Assembly (NCBI RefSeq): GCF_050947335.1
Contig: NW_027473315.1
Span: 4,092,001-4,156,000, forward strand
Reading direction: 5' to 3'
Source of the DNA: Megachile rotundata
Taxonomy: Eukaryota > Arthropoda > Insecta > Hymenoptera > Megachilidae
DNA: 64,000 nt
Each line of letters starts with the position of its first letter. The stretch's first letter is position 1. Made by a program: the position numbers and the translations under genes. Under the pieces are notes generated by a model. It was not told the origin of the DNA, made no database searches, and saw only the letters and a program-made list of their open reading frames with translations. This document shows positions 1 through 13,558 of the stretch, one piece after another.

Positions 1-212
1 TTCTATTTGTATGATTATGATTGTATGATTGTGATTGTATGATTGAGATTGTATGATTGTGATTGTATGCTTGCGATTGTATGATTGTGATTGTATGATA
101 TTGATTGTATGATTGTGATTGTATGATTGTGATTGTATGATTGTGATTGTATGATTATGATTGTATGATTGTGATTGTATGATTGTGATTGTATGATTGT
201 GATTGTATGATT

Positions 213-268
213 GTATTTGGGAGATTGTATTTGGGAGATTGTATTTGGGAGATTGTATTTGGGAGATT
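213..268. repeat. Representative four-unit GTATTTGGGAGATT cluster
   Basis: Four perfect copies of the 14-bp variant GTATTTGGGAGATT stand in the same register as the canonical unit and differ from it at five positions. I count 65 such clusters of 2, 3 or 4 units (about 183 units) in the window; their starts are given block by block. Four-unit clusters begin at 213, 5935, 13559, 21431, 27420, 31429, 32700, 41443, 45035, 49030, 50301, 62456 and 63924. Nearly all are followed by a GTAATTGT or GCAATTGT unit and then GCGATTG units. The GGG runs sit 11 bases apart. Confidence 0.95.
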
Positions 269-1639
269 GTAATTGTATGATTGCGATTGTATGATTGTGA
301 TTGTATGATTGCGATTGTATGATTGTGATTGTATGATTGTGATGTATGATTGTAATTGTATGATTATGATTGTATGATTGTGATTGTATGATTGTGATTG
401 TATGATTGTATGTGGGAGATTGTATTTGGGAGATTGTAATTGTATGATTGCGATTGTATGATTGTGATTGTATGATTGCGATTGTATGATTGTGATTGTA
501 TGATTGTGATGTATGATTGTAATTGTATGATTATGATTGTATGATTGTGATTGTATGATTGAGATTGTATGATTGTGATTGTATGCTTGCGATTGTATGA
601 TTGTGATTGTATGATTGTGATTCTTTGATTGTGATTGTATGATTGTGATTGTATGATTGTGATTGTATGATTGTGATTGTATGAGTGTGATTGTATGATT
701 CTGATTGTATGATTGTGATAGTATGATTGTGATTGTATGATTGTGATTGTATGACTGTGATTGTATGATTGTGATTGTATGATTGTGATAGTATGATTGT
801 GAAAGTATGATTGTGATTGTATGATTGTGATTGTATGATTGTATTTGGGAGATTGTATTTGGGAGATTGTATTTGGGAGATTGTAATTGTATGATTGCGA
901 TTGTATGATTGTGATTGTATGATTGCGATTGTATGATTGTGATTGTATGATTGTGATGTATGATTGTAATTGTGTGATTATGATTGTATGATTGTGATTG
1001 TATGATTGTGATTGTATGATTGAGATTGTATGATTGTGATTGTATGATTGTGATGTATGATTGTAATTGTATGATTATGATTGTATGATTGTGATTGTAT
1101 GATTGAGATTGTATGATAGTGATTGTATGATTGCGATTGTATGATTGTGATTGTATGATTGTGATTGTATGATTGTGATTGTATGAGTGTGATTGTATGA
1201 TTGTGATTGTATGATTGTGATTGTATGATTGTGAAAGTATGATTGTGATTGTATGATTACGATTGTATGATTGTGATTGTATGATTGTGATGTATGATTC
1301 TATTTGTATGATTATGATTGTATGATTGTGATTGTATGATTGAGATTGTATGATTGTGATTGTATGCTTGCGATTGTATGATTGTGATTGTATGATATTG
1401 ATTGTATGATTGTGATTGTATGATTGTGATTGTATGATTATGATTGTATGATTGTGATTGTATGATTGTGATTGTATGATTGTGATAGTATGATTGTGAT
1501 TGTATGATTGTGATTGTATGACTGTGATTGTATGATTGTGATTGTATGATTGTGATTGTATGATTGTGATTGTATGATTGTGAAAGTATGATTGTGATGG
1601 TATGATTGTGATTGTATGATTGTGATTGTATGGTTGTGA

Positions 1640-1722
1640 TTGTATGAGTGTGATTGTCTGATTGTGGTTGTGCGATTGTGATTGTGCGATTGTGATTGTA
1701 CGATTGTTATTGAATGATTGTG
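1640..1722. repeat. Representative CpG-bearing variant cassette
   Basis: This is a run of consecutive diverged units: GTATGAGTG, GTCTG, TGTGGTTGTGCG, a second TGTGCG, TACG, then GTTATTGAATG and a GATTCTG unit. It recurs in this order many times across all blocks (for example near 3,930, 5,645, 9,920, 12,895, 15,000, 19,430, 27,060, 41,075, 44,665 and 62,085), sometimes with TATACG or TACG replacing GTGCG. Along with isolated GCGATTG units, these cassettes carry almost all CpG dinucleotides of the array. Confidence 0.85.
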
Positions 1723-2558
1723 ATTGTATGATTCTGATTGTATGATTGTGATTGCATGATTGTGATTGTATGATTGTGATTGTATGATTGTGATTGCATG
1801 ATTGTGATTGTATGATTGTGATTGTATGATTGTGATTGTATGATTGTATTTGGGAGATTGTATTTGGGAGATTGTAATTGTATGATTGCGATTGTATGAT
1901 TGTGATTGTATGATTGCGATTGTATGATTGTGATTGTATGATTGTGATGTATGATTGTAATTGTATGATTATGATTGTATGATTGTGATTGTATGATTGA
2001 GATTGTATGATTGAGATTGTATGATTGTGATTGTATGAGTGTGATTGTATGATTGTGATTGTATGATTGTGATTGTATGATTGTGATAGTATGATTGTGA
2101 TTTTATGATTGTGATTGTATGACTGTGATTGTATGATTGTGATTGTATGATGGTGATAGTATGATTGTGAAAGTATGATTGTGATTGTATGATTGTCATT
2201 GTATGATTGTGATTGTATGATTGTGATTGTATGATTGTGATTGTATGATTGTGATTGTATGATTGTGATTGTATGATTGTGATTGTATGATTGTGATTGT
2301 CTGATTGTGGTTGTGCGATTGTGATTGTACGATTGTGATTGCACGATTGTGATAGTATGATTGTGATTGTATGATTGTGATTGTATGATTGTGATTGTAT
2401 GATTGTGATTGTATGATTGTGATTGTATGATTGTGATTGTATGATTGTGATTGTATGATTGTGATTGTATGATTGTGATAGTATGATTGTGATTGTATGA
2501 TTGTGATTGTATGATTGCGATTGTATGATTGTGATTGTATGATTGTGATTGTATGATT

Positions 2559-4545
2559 GTATTTGGGAGATTGTATTTGGGAGATTGTATTTGGGAGATT
2601 GTAATTGTATGATTGCGATTGTATGATTGTGATTGTATGATTGCGATTGTATGATTGTGATTGTATGATTGTGATGTATGATTGTAATTGTATGATTATG
2701 ATTGTATGATTGTGATTGTATGATTGTGATTGTATGATTGTATGTGGGAGATTGTATTTGGGAGATTGTAATTGTATGATTGCGATTGTATGATTGTGAT
2801 TGTATGATTGCGATTGTATGATTGTGATTGTATGATTGTGATGTATGATTGTAATTGTATGATTATGATTGTATGATTGTGATTGTATGATTGAGATTGT
2901 ATGATTGTGATTGTATGCTTGCGATTGTATGATTGTGATTGTATGATTGTGATTCTTTGATTGTGATTGTATGATTGTGATTGTATGATTGTGATTGTAT
3001 GATTGTGATTGTATGAGTGTGATTGTATGATTCTGATTGTATGATTGTGATAGTATGATTGTGATAGTATGATTGTGAAAGTATGATTGTGATTGTATGA
3101 TTGTGATTGTATGATTGTATTTGGGAGATTGTATTTGGGAGATTGTATTTGGGAGATTGTAATTGTATGATTGCGATTGTATGATTGTGATTGTATGATT
3201 GCGATTGTATGATTGTGATTGTATGATTGTGATGTATGATTGTAATTGTGTGATTATGATTGTATGATTGTGATTGTATGATTGTGATTGTATGATTGCG
3301 ATTGTATGATTGTGATTGTATGATTGTGATGTATGATTGTAATTGTATGATTATGATTGTATGATTGTGATTGTATGATTGAGATTGTATGATAGTGATT
3401 GTATGATTGCGATTGTATGATTGTGATTGTATGATTGTGATTGTATGATTGTGATTGTATGAGTGTGATTGTATGATTGTGATTGTATGATTGTGATTGT
3501 ATGATTGTGAAAGTATGATTGTGATTGTATGATTGCGATTGTATGATTGTGATTGTATGATTGTGATGTATGATTCTATTTGTATGATTATGATTGTATG
3601 ATTGTGATTGTATGATTGAGATTGTATGATTGTGATTGTATGCTTGCGATTGTATGATTGTGATTGTATGATATTGATTGTATGATTGTGATTGTATGAT
3701 TGTGATTGTATGATTATGATTGTATGATTGTGATTGTATGATTGTGATTGTATGATTGTGATAGTATGATTGTGATTGTATGATTGTGATTGTATGACTG
3801 TGATTGTATGATTGTGATTGTATGATTGTGATTGTATGATTGTGATTGTATGATTGTGAAAGTATGATTGTGATGGTATGATTGTGAATGTATGATTGTG
3901 ATTGTATGGTTGTGATTGTATGAGTGTGATTGTCTGATTGTGGTTGTGCGATTGTGATTGTGCGATTGTGATTGTACGATTGTTATTGAATGATTGTGAT
4001 TGTATGATTCTGATTGTATGATTGTGATTGCATGATTGTGATTGTATGATTGTGATTGTATGATTGTGATTGTATGATTGTGATTGTATGATTGTGATTG
4101 TATGATTGTGATTGTATGATTGTATTTGGGAGATTGTATTTGGGAGATTGTAATTGTATGATTGCGATTGTATGATTGTGATTGTATGATTGCGATTGTA
4201 TGATTGTGATTGTATGATTGTGATGTATGATTGTAATTGTATGATTATGATTGTATGATTGTGATTGTATGATTGAGATTGTATGATTGAGATTGTATGA
4301 TTGTGATTGTATGAGTGTGATTGTATGATTGTGATTGTATGATTGTGATTGTATGATTGTGATAGTATGATTGTGATTTTATGATTGTGATTGTATGACT
4401 GTGATTGTATGATTGTGATTGTATGATGGTGATAGTATGATTGTGAAAGTATGATTGTGATTGTATGATTGTCATTGTATGATTGTGATTGTATGATTGT
4501 GATTGTATGATTGTGATTGTATGATTGTGATTGTATGATTGTGAT
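2559..4545. repeat. HOR copy H2 of block P1 (truncated)
   Basis: The cluster order of H1 is repeated with clusters at 2559 (3 units), 2740, 3117 and 4122. The 2740-3117 spacing is 377 bp, against 433 in H1, so a few units are lost. Its counterpart is the third HOR copy of P2 (18055 onward, offset 15,496). After about 4,545 the order changes to a different variant series (GAGTGTTATGG onward), so the copy stops short of a full period. The unit at 2890-2903 reads ATTGAGATTGTATG, whereas its P2 counterpart at 18386-18399 reads CTTGCGATTGTATG. Confidence 0.82.
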
Positions 4546-5934
4546 TGTATGAGTGTTATGGTCTGATTGTGGTTGTGCGATTGTGATTATACGATTGTGA
4601 TTGTACGATTGTTATTGAATGATTGTGATTGTATGATTCTGATTGTATGATTGTGAGTGCATGATTGTGATTGTATGATTGTGATTGCATGATTTTGAAT
4701 GTATGATTGTTATTGAATGATTGTGATTGTATGATTCTGATTGTATGATTGTGATTGCATGATTGTGATTGTAGGATTGTGATTGTATGATTGTGATGAA
4801 TGATTGTAATTGTATGATTATGATTGTATGATTGTGATTGTATGATTGTGATTGTATGATTGCGATTGTATGATTGTGATTGTATGATTGTGATGTATGA
4901 TTGTAATTGTATGATTGTGATTGTATGATTGTGATTGTATGATTGTGATTGTATGATTGTGATGTATGATTGTAATTGTGTGATTATGATTGTATGATTG
5001 TGATTGTATGATTGTGATTGTATGATTGCGATTGTATGATTGTGATTGTATGATTGTGATGTATGATTGTAATTGTATGATTATGATTGTATGATTGTGA
5101 TTGTATGATTGAGATTGTATGATAGTGATTGTATGATTGTATTTGGGAGATTGTATTTGGGAGATTGTATTTGGGAGATTGTAATTGTATGATTGCGATT
5201 GTATGATTGTGATTGTATGGTTGTGATTGTATGATTGTATTTGGGAGATTGTATTTGGGTGATTGTATTTGGGAGATTGTAATTGTATGATTGCGATTGT
5301 ATGATTGTGATTGTATGATTGCGATTGTATGATTGTGATTGTATGATTGTGATGTATGATTGTAATTGTGTGATTATGATTGTATGATTGTGAATGTATG
5401 ATTGTGATTGTATGATTGCGATTGTATGATTGTGATTGTATGATTGTGATGTATGATTGTAATTGTATGATTATGATTGTATGATTGTGATTGTATGATT
5501 GAGATTGTATGATAGTGATTGTATGATTGCGATTGTATGATTGTGATTGTATGATTGTGATTGTATGATTGTGAAAGTATGATTGTGATGGTATGATTGT
5601 GATTGTATGATTGTGATTGTATGGTTGTGATTGTATGAGTGTTATTGTCTGATTGTGGTTGTGCGATTGTGATTGTGCGATTGTGATTGTACGATTGTTA
5701 TTGAATAATTGTGATTGTATGATTCTGATTGTATGATTGTGATTGCATGATTGTGATTGTATGATTGTGATTGCATGTTTTTGAATGTATGATTGTGCTT
5801 GTATGATTGTGATTGTATGATTGTGATTGTATGATTGTGATTGTATGATTGTGATAGTATGATTGTGATTGTATGATTGTGATTGTATGATTGTGATTGT
5901 ATGATTGTGATTGTATGATTGTGATTGTATGATT
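4546..5934. repeat. Connector of variant 14-mers in P1
   Basis: This stretch opens with GTTATGGTCTG and TATACG variants, then shows repeated GATTTTGAATG / GTTATTGAATG units and two closely spaced three-unit GGGAG clusters at 5139 and 5237. Its counterpart in P2 is 20,042-21,430 (offset 15,496). The opening variant series recurs, with slight changes, near 9.55, 23.9, 25.7, 30.9, 39.7, 48.5, 58.9 and 60.7 kb, so it is a mobile building block of the HOR structure. No gene is present. Confidence 0.8.
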
Positions 5935-7174
5935 GTATTTGGGAGATTGTATTTGGGAGATTGTATTTGGGAGATTGTATTTGGGAGATTGTAATTGTAT
6001 GATTGCGATTGTATGATTGTGATTGTATGATTGCGATTGTATGTTTGTGATTGTATGATTGTGATGCATGATTGTAATTGTATGATTATGATTGTATGAT
6101 TGTGATTGTATGATTGTGATTGTATGATTGTATGTGGGAGATTGTATTTGGGAGATTGTAATTGTATGATTGCGATTGTATGATTGTGATTGTATGATTG
6201 CGATTGTATGATTGTGATTGTATGATTGTGATGTATGATTGTAATTGTATGATTATGATTGTATGATTGTGATTGTATGATTGAGATTGTATGATTGTGA
6301 TTGTATGCTTGCCATTGTATGATTGTGATTGTATGATTGTGATTCTTTGATTGTGATTGTATGATTGTGATTGTATGAGTGTGATTGTATGATTGTGATT
6401 GTATGATTCTGATTGTATGATTGTGATAGTATGATTGTGATTGTATGATTGTGATTGTATGACTGTGATTGTATGATTGTGATTGTATGATTGGGATAGT
6501 ATGATTGTGAAAGTATGATTGTGATTGTATGATTGTGATTGTATGATTGTATTTGGGAGATTGTATTTGGGAGATTGTATTTGGGAGATTGTAATTGTAT
6601 GATTGCGATTGTATGATTGTGATTGTATGATTGCGATTGTATGATTGTGATTGTATGATTGTGATGTATGATTGTAATTGTGTGATTATGATTGTATGAT
6701 TGTGATTGTATGATTGTGATTGTATGATTACGATTGTATGATTGTGATGTATGATTGTAATTGTATGATTATGATTGTATGATTGTGATTGTATGATTGA
6801 GATTGTATGATTGTGATTGTATGATATTGATTGTATGATTGTGATTGTATGATTGTGATTGTATGATTATGATTGTATGATTGTGATTGTATGATTGTGA
6901 TTGTATGATTGTGATTGTATGGTTGTGATTGTATGAGTGTGATTGTCTGATTGTGGTTGTGCGATTGTGATTGTACGATTGTTATTGAATGATTGTGATT
7001 GTATGATTCTGATTGTATGATTGTGATTGTATGATTGTGATTGTATGATTGTGATTGTATGATTGTGATTGTATGATTGTGATTGTATGATTGTATTTGG
7101 GAGATTGTATTTGGGAGATTGTACTTGGGAGATTGTAATTGTATGAGTGTGATTGTATGATTGTGATTGTATGA
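5935..7174. repeat. Partial HOR copy at the end of P1
   Basis: Clusters at 5935 (4 units), 6130 (2, GTATGTGGGAG sub-variant) and 6549 (3) reproduce the first three clusters of H1. The first spacing is identical (195 bp) and the second is one unit shorter (419 against 433). The end diverges with a cluster at 7093 whose last unit reads GTACTTGGGAG, a form shared only with P2 (22589-22630). It leads straight into block B1. Confidence 0.8.
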
Positions 7175-9980
7175 CTGTGATTGTATGATTGTGATAGTAT
7201 GATTGTGATTGTATGATTGTGATTGTATGACTGTGATTGTATGATTGTGATGTATGATTGTAATTGTGTGATTATGATTGTATGATTGTGATTGTATGAT
7301 TGTGAAAGTATGATTGTGATTGTATGATTGCGATTGTATGATTGTGATTGTATGATTGTGATGTATGATTCTATTTGTATGATTATGATTGTATGATTGT
7401 GATTGTATGATTGAGATTGTATGATTGTGATTGTATGCTTGCGATTGTATGATTGTGATTGTATGATATTGATTGTATGATTGTGATTGTATGATTGTGA
7501 TTGTATGATTATGATTGTATGATTGTGATTGTATGATTGTGATTGTATGATTGTGATTGTATGATTGTGATTGTATGATTGTGATAGTATGATTGTGATT
7601 GTATGATTGTGATTGTATGACTGTGATTGTATGATTGTGATTGTATGATTGTGATTGTATGATTGTGATTGTATGATTGTGATGTATGATTGTAATTGTG
7701 TGATTATGATTGTATGATTGTGATTGTATGATTGTGATTGTATGATTGCGATTGTATGATTGTGATTGTATGATTGTGATGTATGATTGTAATTGTATGA
7801 TTATGATTGTACGATTGTGATTGTATGATTGAGATTGTATGATTGTGATTGTATGATATTGATTGTATGATTGTGATTGTATGATTGTGATTGTATGATT
7901 ATGATTGTATGATTGTGATTGTATGATTGTGATTGTATGATTGTGATTGTATGATTGTGATTGTCTGATTGTGGTTGTGCGATTGTGATTGTACGATTGT
8001 GATTGTACGATTGTGATAGTATGATTGTGATTGTATGATTGTGATTATATGATTGTGATTGTATGATTGTGATTGTATGATTGTGATTGTATGATTGTGA
8101 TTGTATGAGTGTGATTGTCTGATTGTGGTTGTGCGATTGTGATTGTACGATTGTGAATGTACGATTGTGATTGTATGATTGTGATTGTATGAATATGATT
8201 GTATGATTGTGATTGCATGATTGTGATTGTATGATTGTGATTGTATGGTTGAGATTGTATGATTGTGATTGTATGCTTGCCTTTGTATGATTGTGATTGT
8301 ATGATTGTGATGGTATGATTGTGATTGTATGATTGTGATTGTATGATTGTGAAAGTATGATTGTGATTGTATGATTGTGATTGTCTGATATTGATTGTAT
8401 GATTGTGATTGTATGATTGTAATTGTATGATTATGATTGTATGATTGTGATTGTATGATTGTGATTGTATGATTGTGATTGTATGAGTGTGATTGTATGA
8501 TCGTGATTGTATGATTGTGATTGTATGATTGTGAAAGTATGATTGTGATTGTATGATTGCGATTGTATGATTGTGATTGTATGATTGTGATGTATGATTC
8601 TATTTGTATGATTATGATTGTATGATTGTGATTGTATGGTTGTGATTGTATGAGTGTGATTGTCTGATTGTGGATGTGCGATTGTGATTGTGCGATTGTG
8701 ATTGTACGATTGTTATAGAATGATTGTGATTGTATGATTCTGATTGTATGATTGTGATTGCGTGATTGTGATTGTATGATTGTGATTGCATGATTTTGAA
8801 TGTATGATTGTGATTGTATGATTGTGATTGTATGATTCTATTTGTATGATTATGATTGTATGATTGTGATTGTATGGTTGTGATTGTATGAGTGTGATTG
8901 TCTGATTGTGGATGTGCGATTGTGATTGTGCGATTGTGATTGTACGATTGTGATTGTATGATTGAGATTGTATGATTGTGATTGTATGATATTGATTGTA
9001 TGATTGTGATTGTATGATTGTGATTGTATGATTATGATTGTATGATTGTGATTGTATGATTGTGATTGTATGATTGTGATTGTATGATTGTGATTGTCTG
9101 ATTGTGGTTGTGCGATTGTGATTGTACGATTGTGATTGTACGATTGTGATAGTATGATTGTGATTGTATGATTGTGATTATATGATTGTGATTGTATGAT
9201 TGTGATTGTATGATTGTGATTGTATGATTGTGATTGTATGAGTGTGATTGTCTGATTGTGGTTGTGCGATTGTGATTGTACGATTGTGAATGTACGATTG
9301 TGATTGTATGATTGTGATTGTATGAATATGATTGTATGATTGTGATTGCATGATTGTGATTGTATGATTGTGATTGTATGGTTGAGATTGTATGATTGTG
9401 ATTGTATGCTTGCGTTTGTATGATTGTGATTGTATGATTGTGATGGTATGATTGTGATTGTATGATTGTGATTGTATGATTGTGAAAGTATGATTGTGAT
9501 GGTATGATTGTGGTTGTATGATTGTGATTGTATGATTGTGATTGTATGAGTGTTATTGTCTGATTGTGGTTGTGCGATTGTGATTATACGATTGTGATTG
9601 TACGATTGTTATTGAATGATTGTGATTGTATGATTCTGATTGTATGATTGTGAGTGCATGATTGTGATTGTATGACTGAGATTGTATGATTGAGATTGTA
9701 TGATTGTGATTGTATGAGTGTGATTGTATGATTGTGATTGTATGATTGTGATTGTATGATTGTGATAGTATGATTGTGATTGTATGATTGTGATTGTATG
9801 ACTGTGATTGTATGTTTGTGATTGTATGATTGTGATAGTATGATTGTGAAAGTATGATTGTGATTGTATGATTGTGATTGTATGATTGTGATTGTATGGT
9901 TGTGATTGTATGAGTGTGATTGTCTGATTGTGGTTGTGCGATTGTGATTGTGCGATTGTGATTGTACGATTGTTATTGAA
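7175..9980. repeat. Block B1, first copy of the B segment
   Basis: This is co-linear with B2 at offset 15,496 to about 8,365. The offset then jumps to 15,817, so B1 lacks 321 bp that B2 has. B1 contains both diagnostic forms: GCTTGCCTTTG at 8275 and GCTTGCGTTTG at 9408, 1,133 bp apart (1,788 bp apart in B2). A local duplication is visible: the stretch starting TCTATTTG at 8599 and running about 110 bp is repeated from about 8836. No GGGAG clusters occur here. The right edge is approximate. Confidence 0.8.
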
Positions 9981-12900
9981 TGATTGTGATTGTATGATTC
10001 TGATTGTATGATTGTGATTGCATGATTGTGATTGTATGATTGTGATTGTGTGATTGTGATTGTATGATTGTGATTGTATGACTGTGATTGCATGATTTTG
10101 AATGTATGATTGTTATTGAATGATTGTGATTGTATGATTCTGATTGTATGATTGTGAGTGCATGATTGTGATTGTATGATTGTGATTGCATGATTTTGAA
10201 TGTATGATTGTTATTGAATGATTGTGATTGTATGATTCTGATTGTATGATTGTGATTGCATGATTGTGATTGTAGGATTGTGATTGTATGATTGTGATGA
10301 ATGATTGTAATTGTATGATTATGATTGTATGATTGTGATTGTATGATTGTGATTGTATGATTGCGATTGTATGATTGTGATTGTATGATTGTGATGTATG
10401 ATTGTAATTGTATGATTGTGATTGTATGATTGTGATTGTATGATTGTGATTGTATGATTGTGATGTATGATTGTAATTGTGTGATTATGATTGTATGATT
10501 GTGATTGTATGATTATGATTGTATGATTGTGATTGTATGATTGTGATTGTATGATTGTGATAGTATGATTGTGATTGTATGATTGTGATTGTATGATTGT
10601 CATTGTATGATTGTGATTGCATGATTGTGATTGTATGATTGTGATTGTATGATTGTGATTGTATGATTGTGATTGTATGATTGTGATTGTATGATTGTGA
10701 AAGTATGATTGTGATGGTATGATTGTGATTGTATGATTGTGATTGTATGGTTGTGATTGTATGAGTGTGATTGTCTGATTGTGGTTGTGCGATTGTGATT
10801 GTGCGATTGTGATTGTACGATTGTTATTGAATAATTGTGATTGTATGATTCTGATTGTATGATTGTGATTGCATGATTGTGATTGTATGATTGTGATTGC
10901 ATGTTTTTGAATGTATGATTGTGCTTGTATGATTGTGATTGTATGATTGTGATTGTATGATTGTGATTGTATGATTGTGATAGTATGATTGTGATTGTAT
11001 GATTGTGATTGTATGATTGTGATTGTATGATTGTGATTGTATGATTGTGATTGTATGATTGTGATTGTATGATTGTGATTGTATGATTGTGATTGTATGA
11101 TTGTATTTGGGAGATTGTATTTGGGAGATTGTATTTGGGAGATTGTAATTGTATGATTGCGATTGTATGATTGTGATTGTATGATTGCGATTGTATGATT
11201 GTGATTGTATGATTGTGATGTATGAATGTAATTGTATGATTATGATTGTATGATTGTGATTGTATGATTGTGATTGTATGATTTTATTTGGGAGATTGTA
11301 TTTGGGAGATTGTATTTGGGAGATTGCAATTGTATGATTGCGATTGTATGATTGTGATTGTATGATTGTGATGTATGATTGTAATTGTATGATTATGATT
11401 GTATGATTGTGATTGTATGACTGAGATTGTATGATTGAGATTGTATGATTGTGATTGTATGATTGTGAAAGTATGATTGTGATGGTATGATTGTGATTGT
11501 ATGATTGTGATTGTATGATTGTGATTGTATGAGTGTGATTGTCTGATTGTGGTTGTGCGATTGTGATTGTACGATTGTGATTGTACGATTGTTATTGAAT
11601 GATTGTGATTGTATGATTCTGATTGTATGATTGTGATTGCATGATTGTGATTGTATGATTGTGATTGCATGATTTTGAATGTATGATTGTTATTGAATGA
11701 TTGTGATTGTATGATTCTGATCGTATGATTGTGATTGCATGATTGTGATTGTATGATTGTGATTGTATGATTGTGATGTATGATTGTAATTGTATGATTA
11801 TGATTGTATGATTGTGATTGTATGATTGTGATTGTATGATTGCGATTGTATGATTGTGATTGTATGATTGTGATGTATGATTGTAATTGTATGATTATGA
11901 TTCTATGATTGTGATTGTATGATTGAGATTGTATGATTGTGATTGTATGATTGCGATTGTATGATTGTGATTGTATGATTGTGATTGTATGATTGTGATT
12001 GTATGCTTGCGATTGTATGATTGTGATTGTATGATATTGATTGTATGATTGTGATTGTATGATTGTGATTGTATGATTATGATTGTATGATTGTGATTGT
12101 ATGATTGTGATTGTATGATTGTGATTGTATGATTGTGATTGTATGATTGTGATTGTATGATTGTGATAGTATGATTGTGATTGTATGATTGTGATTGTAT
12201 GATTGTGATTGCATGATTTTGAATGTATGATTGTTATTGAATGACTGTGATTGTATGATTCTTATTGTATGATTGTGATTGAATGATTGTGATTGTATGA
12301 TTGTGATTGTATGATTGTGATGAATGATTGTAATTGTATGATTATGATTGTATGATTGTGATTGTATGATTGTGATTGTATGATTGTGATTGTATGATTG
12401 CGATTGTATGATTGTGATTGTATGATTGTGATGTATGATTGTAATTGTATGATTGTGATTGTATGATTGTGACTGTATGATTGTGATTGTATGATTGTGA
12501 TTGTATGATTGTGATTGTATGATTGTGATGTATGATTCTATTTGTATGATTATGATTGTATGATTGTGATTGTATGATTGAGATTGTATGATTGTGATTG
12601 TATGCTTGCGATTGTATGATTGTGATTGTATGGTATTGATTGTATGATTGTGATTGTATGATTGTGATTGTATGATTATGATTGTATGATTGTGATTGTA
12701 TGATTGTGATTGTATGATTGTGATTGTATGATTGTGATAGTATGATTGTGATTGTATGATTGTGATTGTATGACTGTGATTGTATGATTGTGATTGTATG
12801 ATTGTGATTGTATGATTGTGAAAGTATGATTGTGATGGTATGATTGTGATTGTATGATTGTGATTGTATGGTTTTGATTGTATGAGTGTGATTGTCTGAT

Positions 12901-13346
12901 TGTGGTTGTGCGATTGTGATTGTGCGATTGTGATTGTACGATTGTTATTGAATGATTGTGATTGTATGATTCTGATTGTATGATTGTGATTGCATGATTG
13001 TGATTGTATGATTGTGATTGCATGATTTTGAATGTATGATTGTGATTGTATGATTGTGATTATATGATTGTGATTGTATGATTGTGATTGTATGATTGTG
13101 ATTGTACGATTGTGATTGTATGATTGTGATTGTATGATTGTGATAGTATGATTGTGATTGTATGATTGTGATTGTATGATTGTGATTGTATGATTGTGAT
13201 TGTATGATTGTGATTGTATGATTGTGATGGTGTGAGTGTGATTGTATGATTGTGATTGTATGATTGTGATTGTATGATTGTGAAAGTATGATTGTGATTG
13301 TATGATTGCGATTGTATGATTGTGATTGTATGATTCTGATGTATGA
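9981..13346. repeat. Linker L between B1 and P2
   Basis: This linker is made of pieces found elsewhere in other orders. The GAGTGCATG / GATTTTGAATG / GATGAATG series at 10.1-10.3 kb resembles the ends of the B blocks. A GCATGTTTTTGAATG segment at 10.89 kb resembles 5.78 and 21.27 kb. Clusters at 11103-11144 (3 units) and 11284-11325 (3 units, first unit with G to T, followed by GCAATTG) resemble 27,420-27,656. The 12.5-13.0 kb part resembles 26.65-27.2 kb. It therefore looks like a mosaic of type-alpha and type-beta elements, perhaps an old recombination junction. Confidence 0.65.
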
Positions 13347-13558
13347 TTCTATTTGTATGATTATGATTGTATGATTGTGATTGTATGATTGAGATTGTAT
13401 GATTGTGATTGTATGCTTGCGATTGTATGATTGTGATTGTATGATATTGATTGTATGATTGTGATTGTATGATTGTGATTGTATGATTGTGATTGTATGA
13501 TTATGATTGTATGATTGTGATTGTATGATTGTGATTGTATGATTGTGATTGTATGATT

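Larger units (their letters stand above)
213..2558. repeat. HOR copy H1 of block P1 (~2.3 kb)
   Basis: The copy is defined by an ordered set of four GTATTTGGGAGATT clusters (4, 2, 3 and 2 units) starting at 213, 408, 841 and 1846; the second cluster begins with the sub-variant GTATGTGGGAG. The same order starts at 13559 in P2 with identical spacings. A long run of canonical units ends the copy (about 2,200-2,550), broken by a CpG-bearing cassette near 2,310-2,350. The start at the first cluster is arbitrary, since the phase of a tandem repeat is a choice. Confidence 0.85.
1..7174. repeat. Block P1: tail of a type-alpha mega-repeat
   Basis: This block matches P2 base for base over long stretches: offset 13,346 from position 1 to about 2.35 kb, then 15,496 from about 2.5 kb to the end. 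The offset change means P2 has one extra ~2.2 kb HOR copy. Clusters of the GTATTTGGGAGATT unit lie at 213-268 (4 units), 408-435 (2), 841-882 (3), 1846-1873 (2), 2559-2600 (3), 2740-2767 (2), 3117-3158 (3), 4122-4149 (2), 5139-5180 (3), 5237-5278 (3), 5935-5990 (4), 6130-6157 (2), 6549-6590 (3) and 7093-7134 (3, the last reading GTACTT). Private substitutions against P2 include 5260 (GGGT for GGGA) and a GAATG for GATTG near 5393. Confidence 0.93.

Noticed and set aside
213..268. Inserted foreign element at the GTATTTGGGAGATT clusters
   Set aside because: The unit keeps the 14-bp length and register and shares ATTGT and flanks with the canonical monomer, so it is a diverged monomer, not an insertion.
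155..2344. HNH nuclease or metal-binding protein from the NHNH peptide motif
   Set aside because: The Asn-His pattern is the translation of AATCACAAT-type repeat DNA. There is no HNH fold context and no other conserved residues. Repeated N-H-T glycosylation sequons and TITI ice-binding-like runs are rejected for the same reason.
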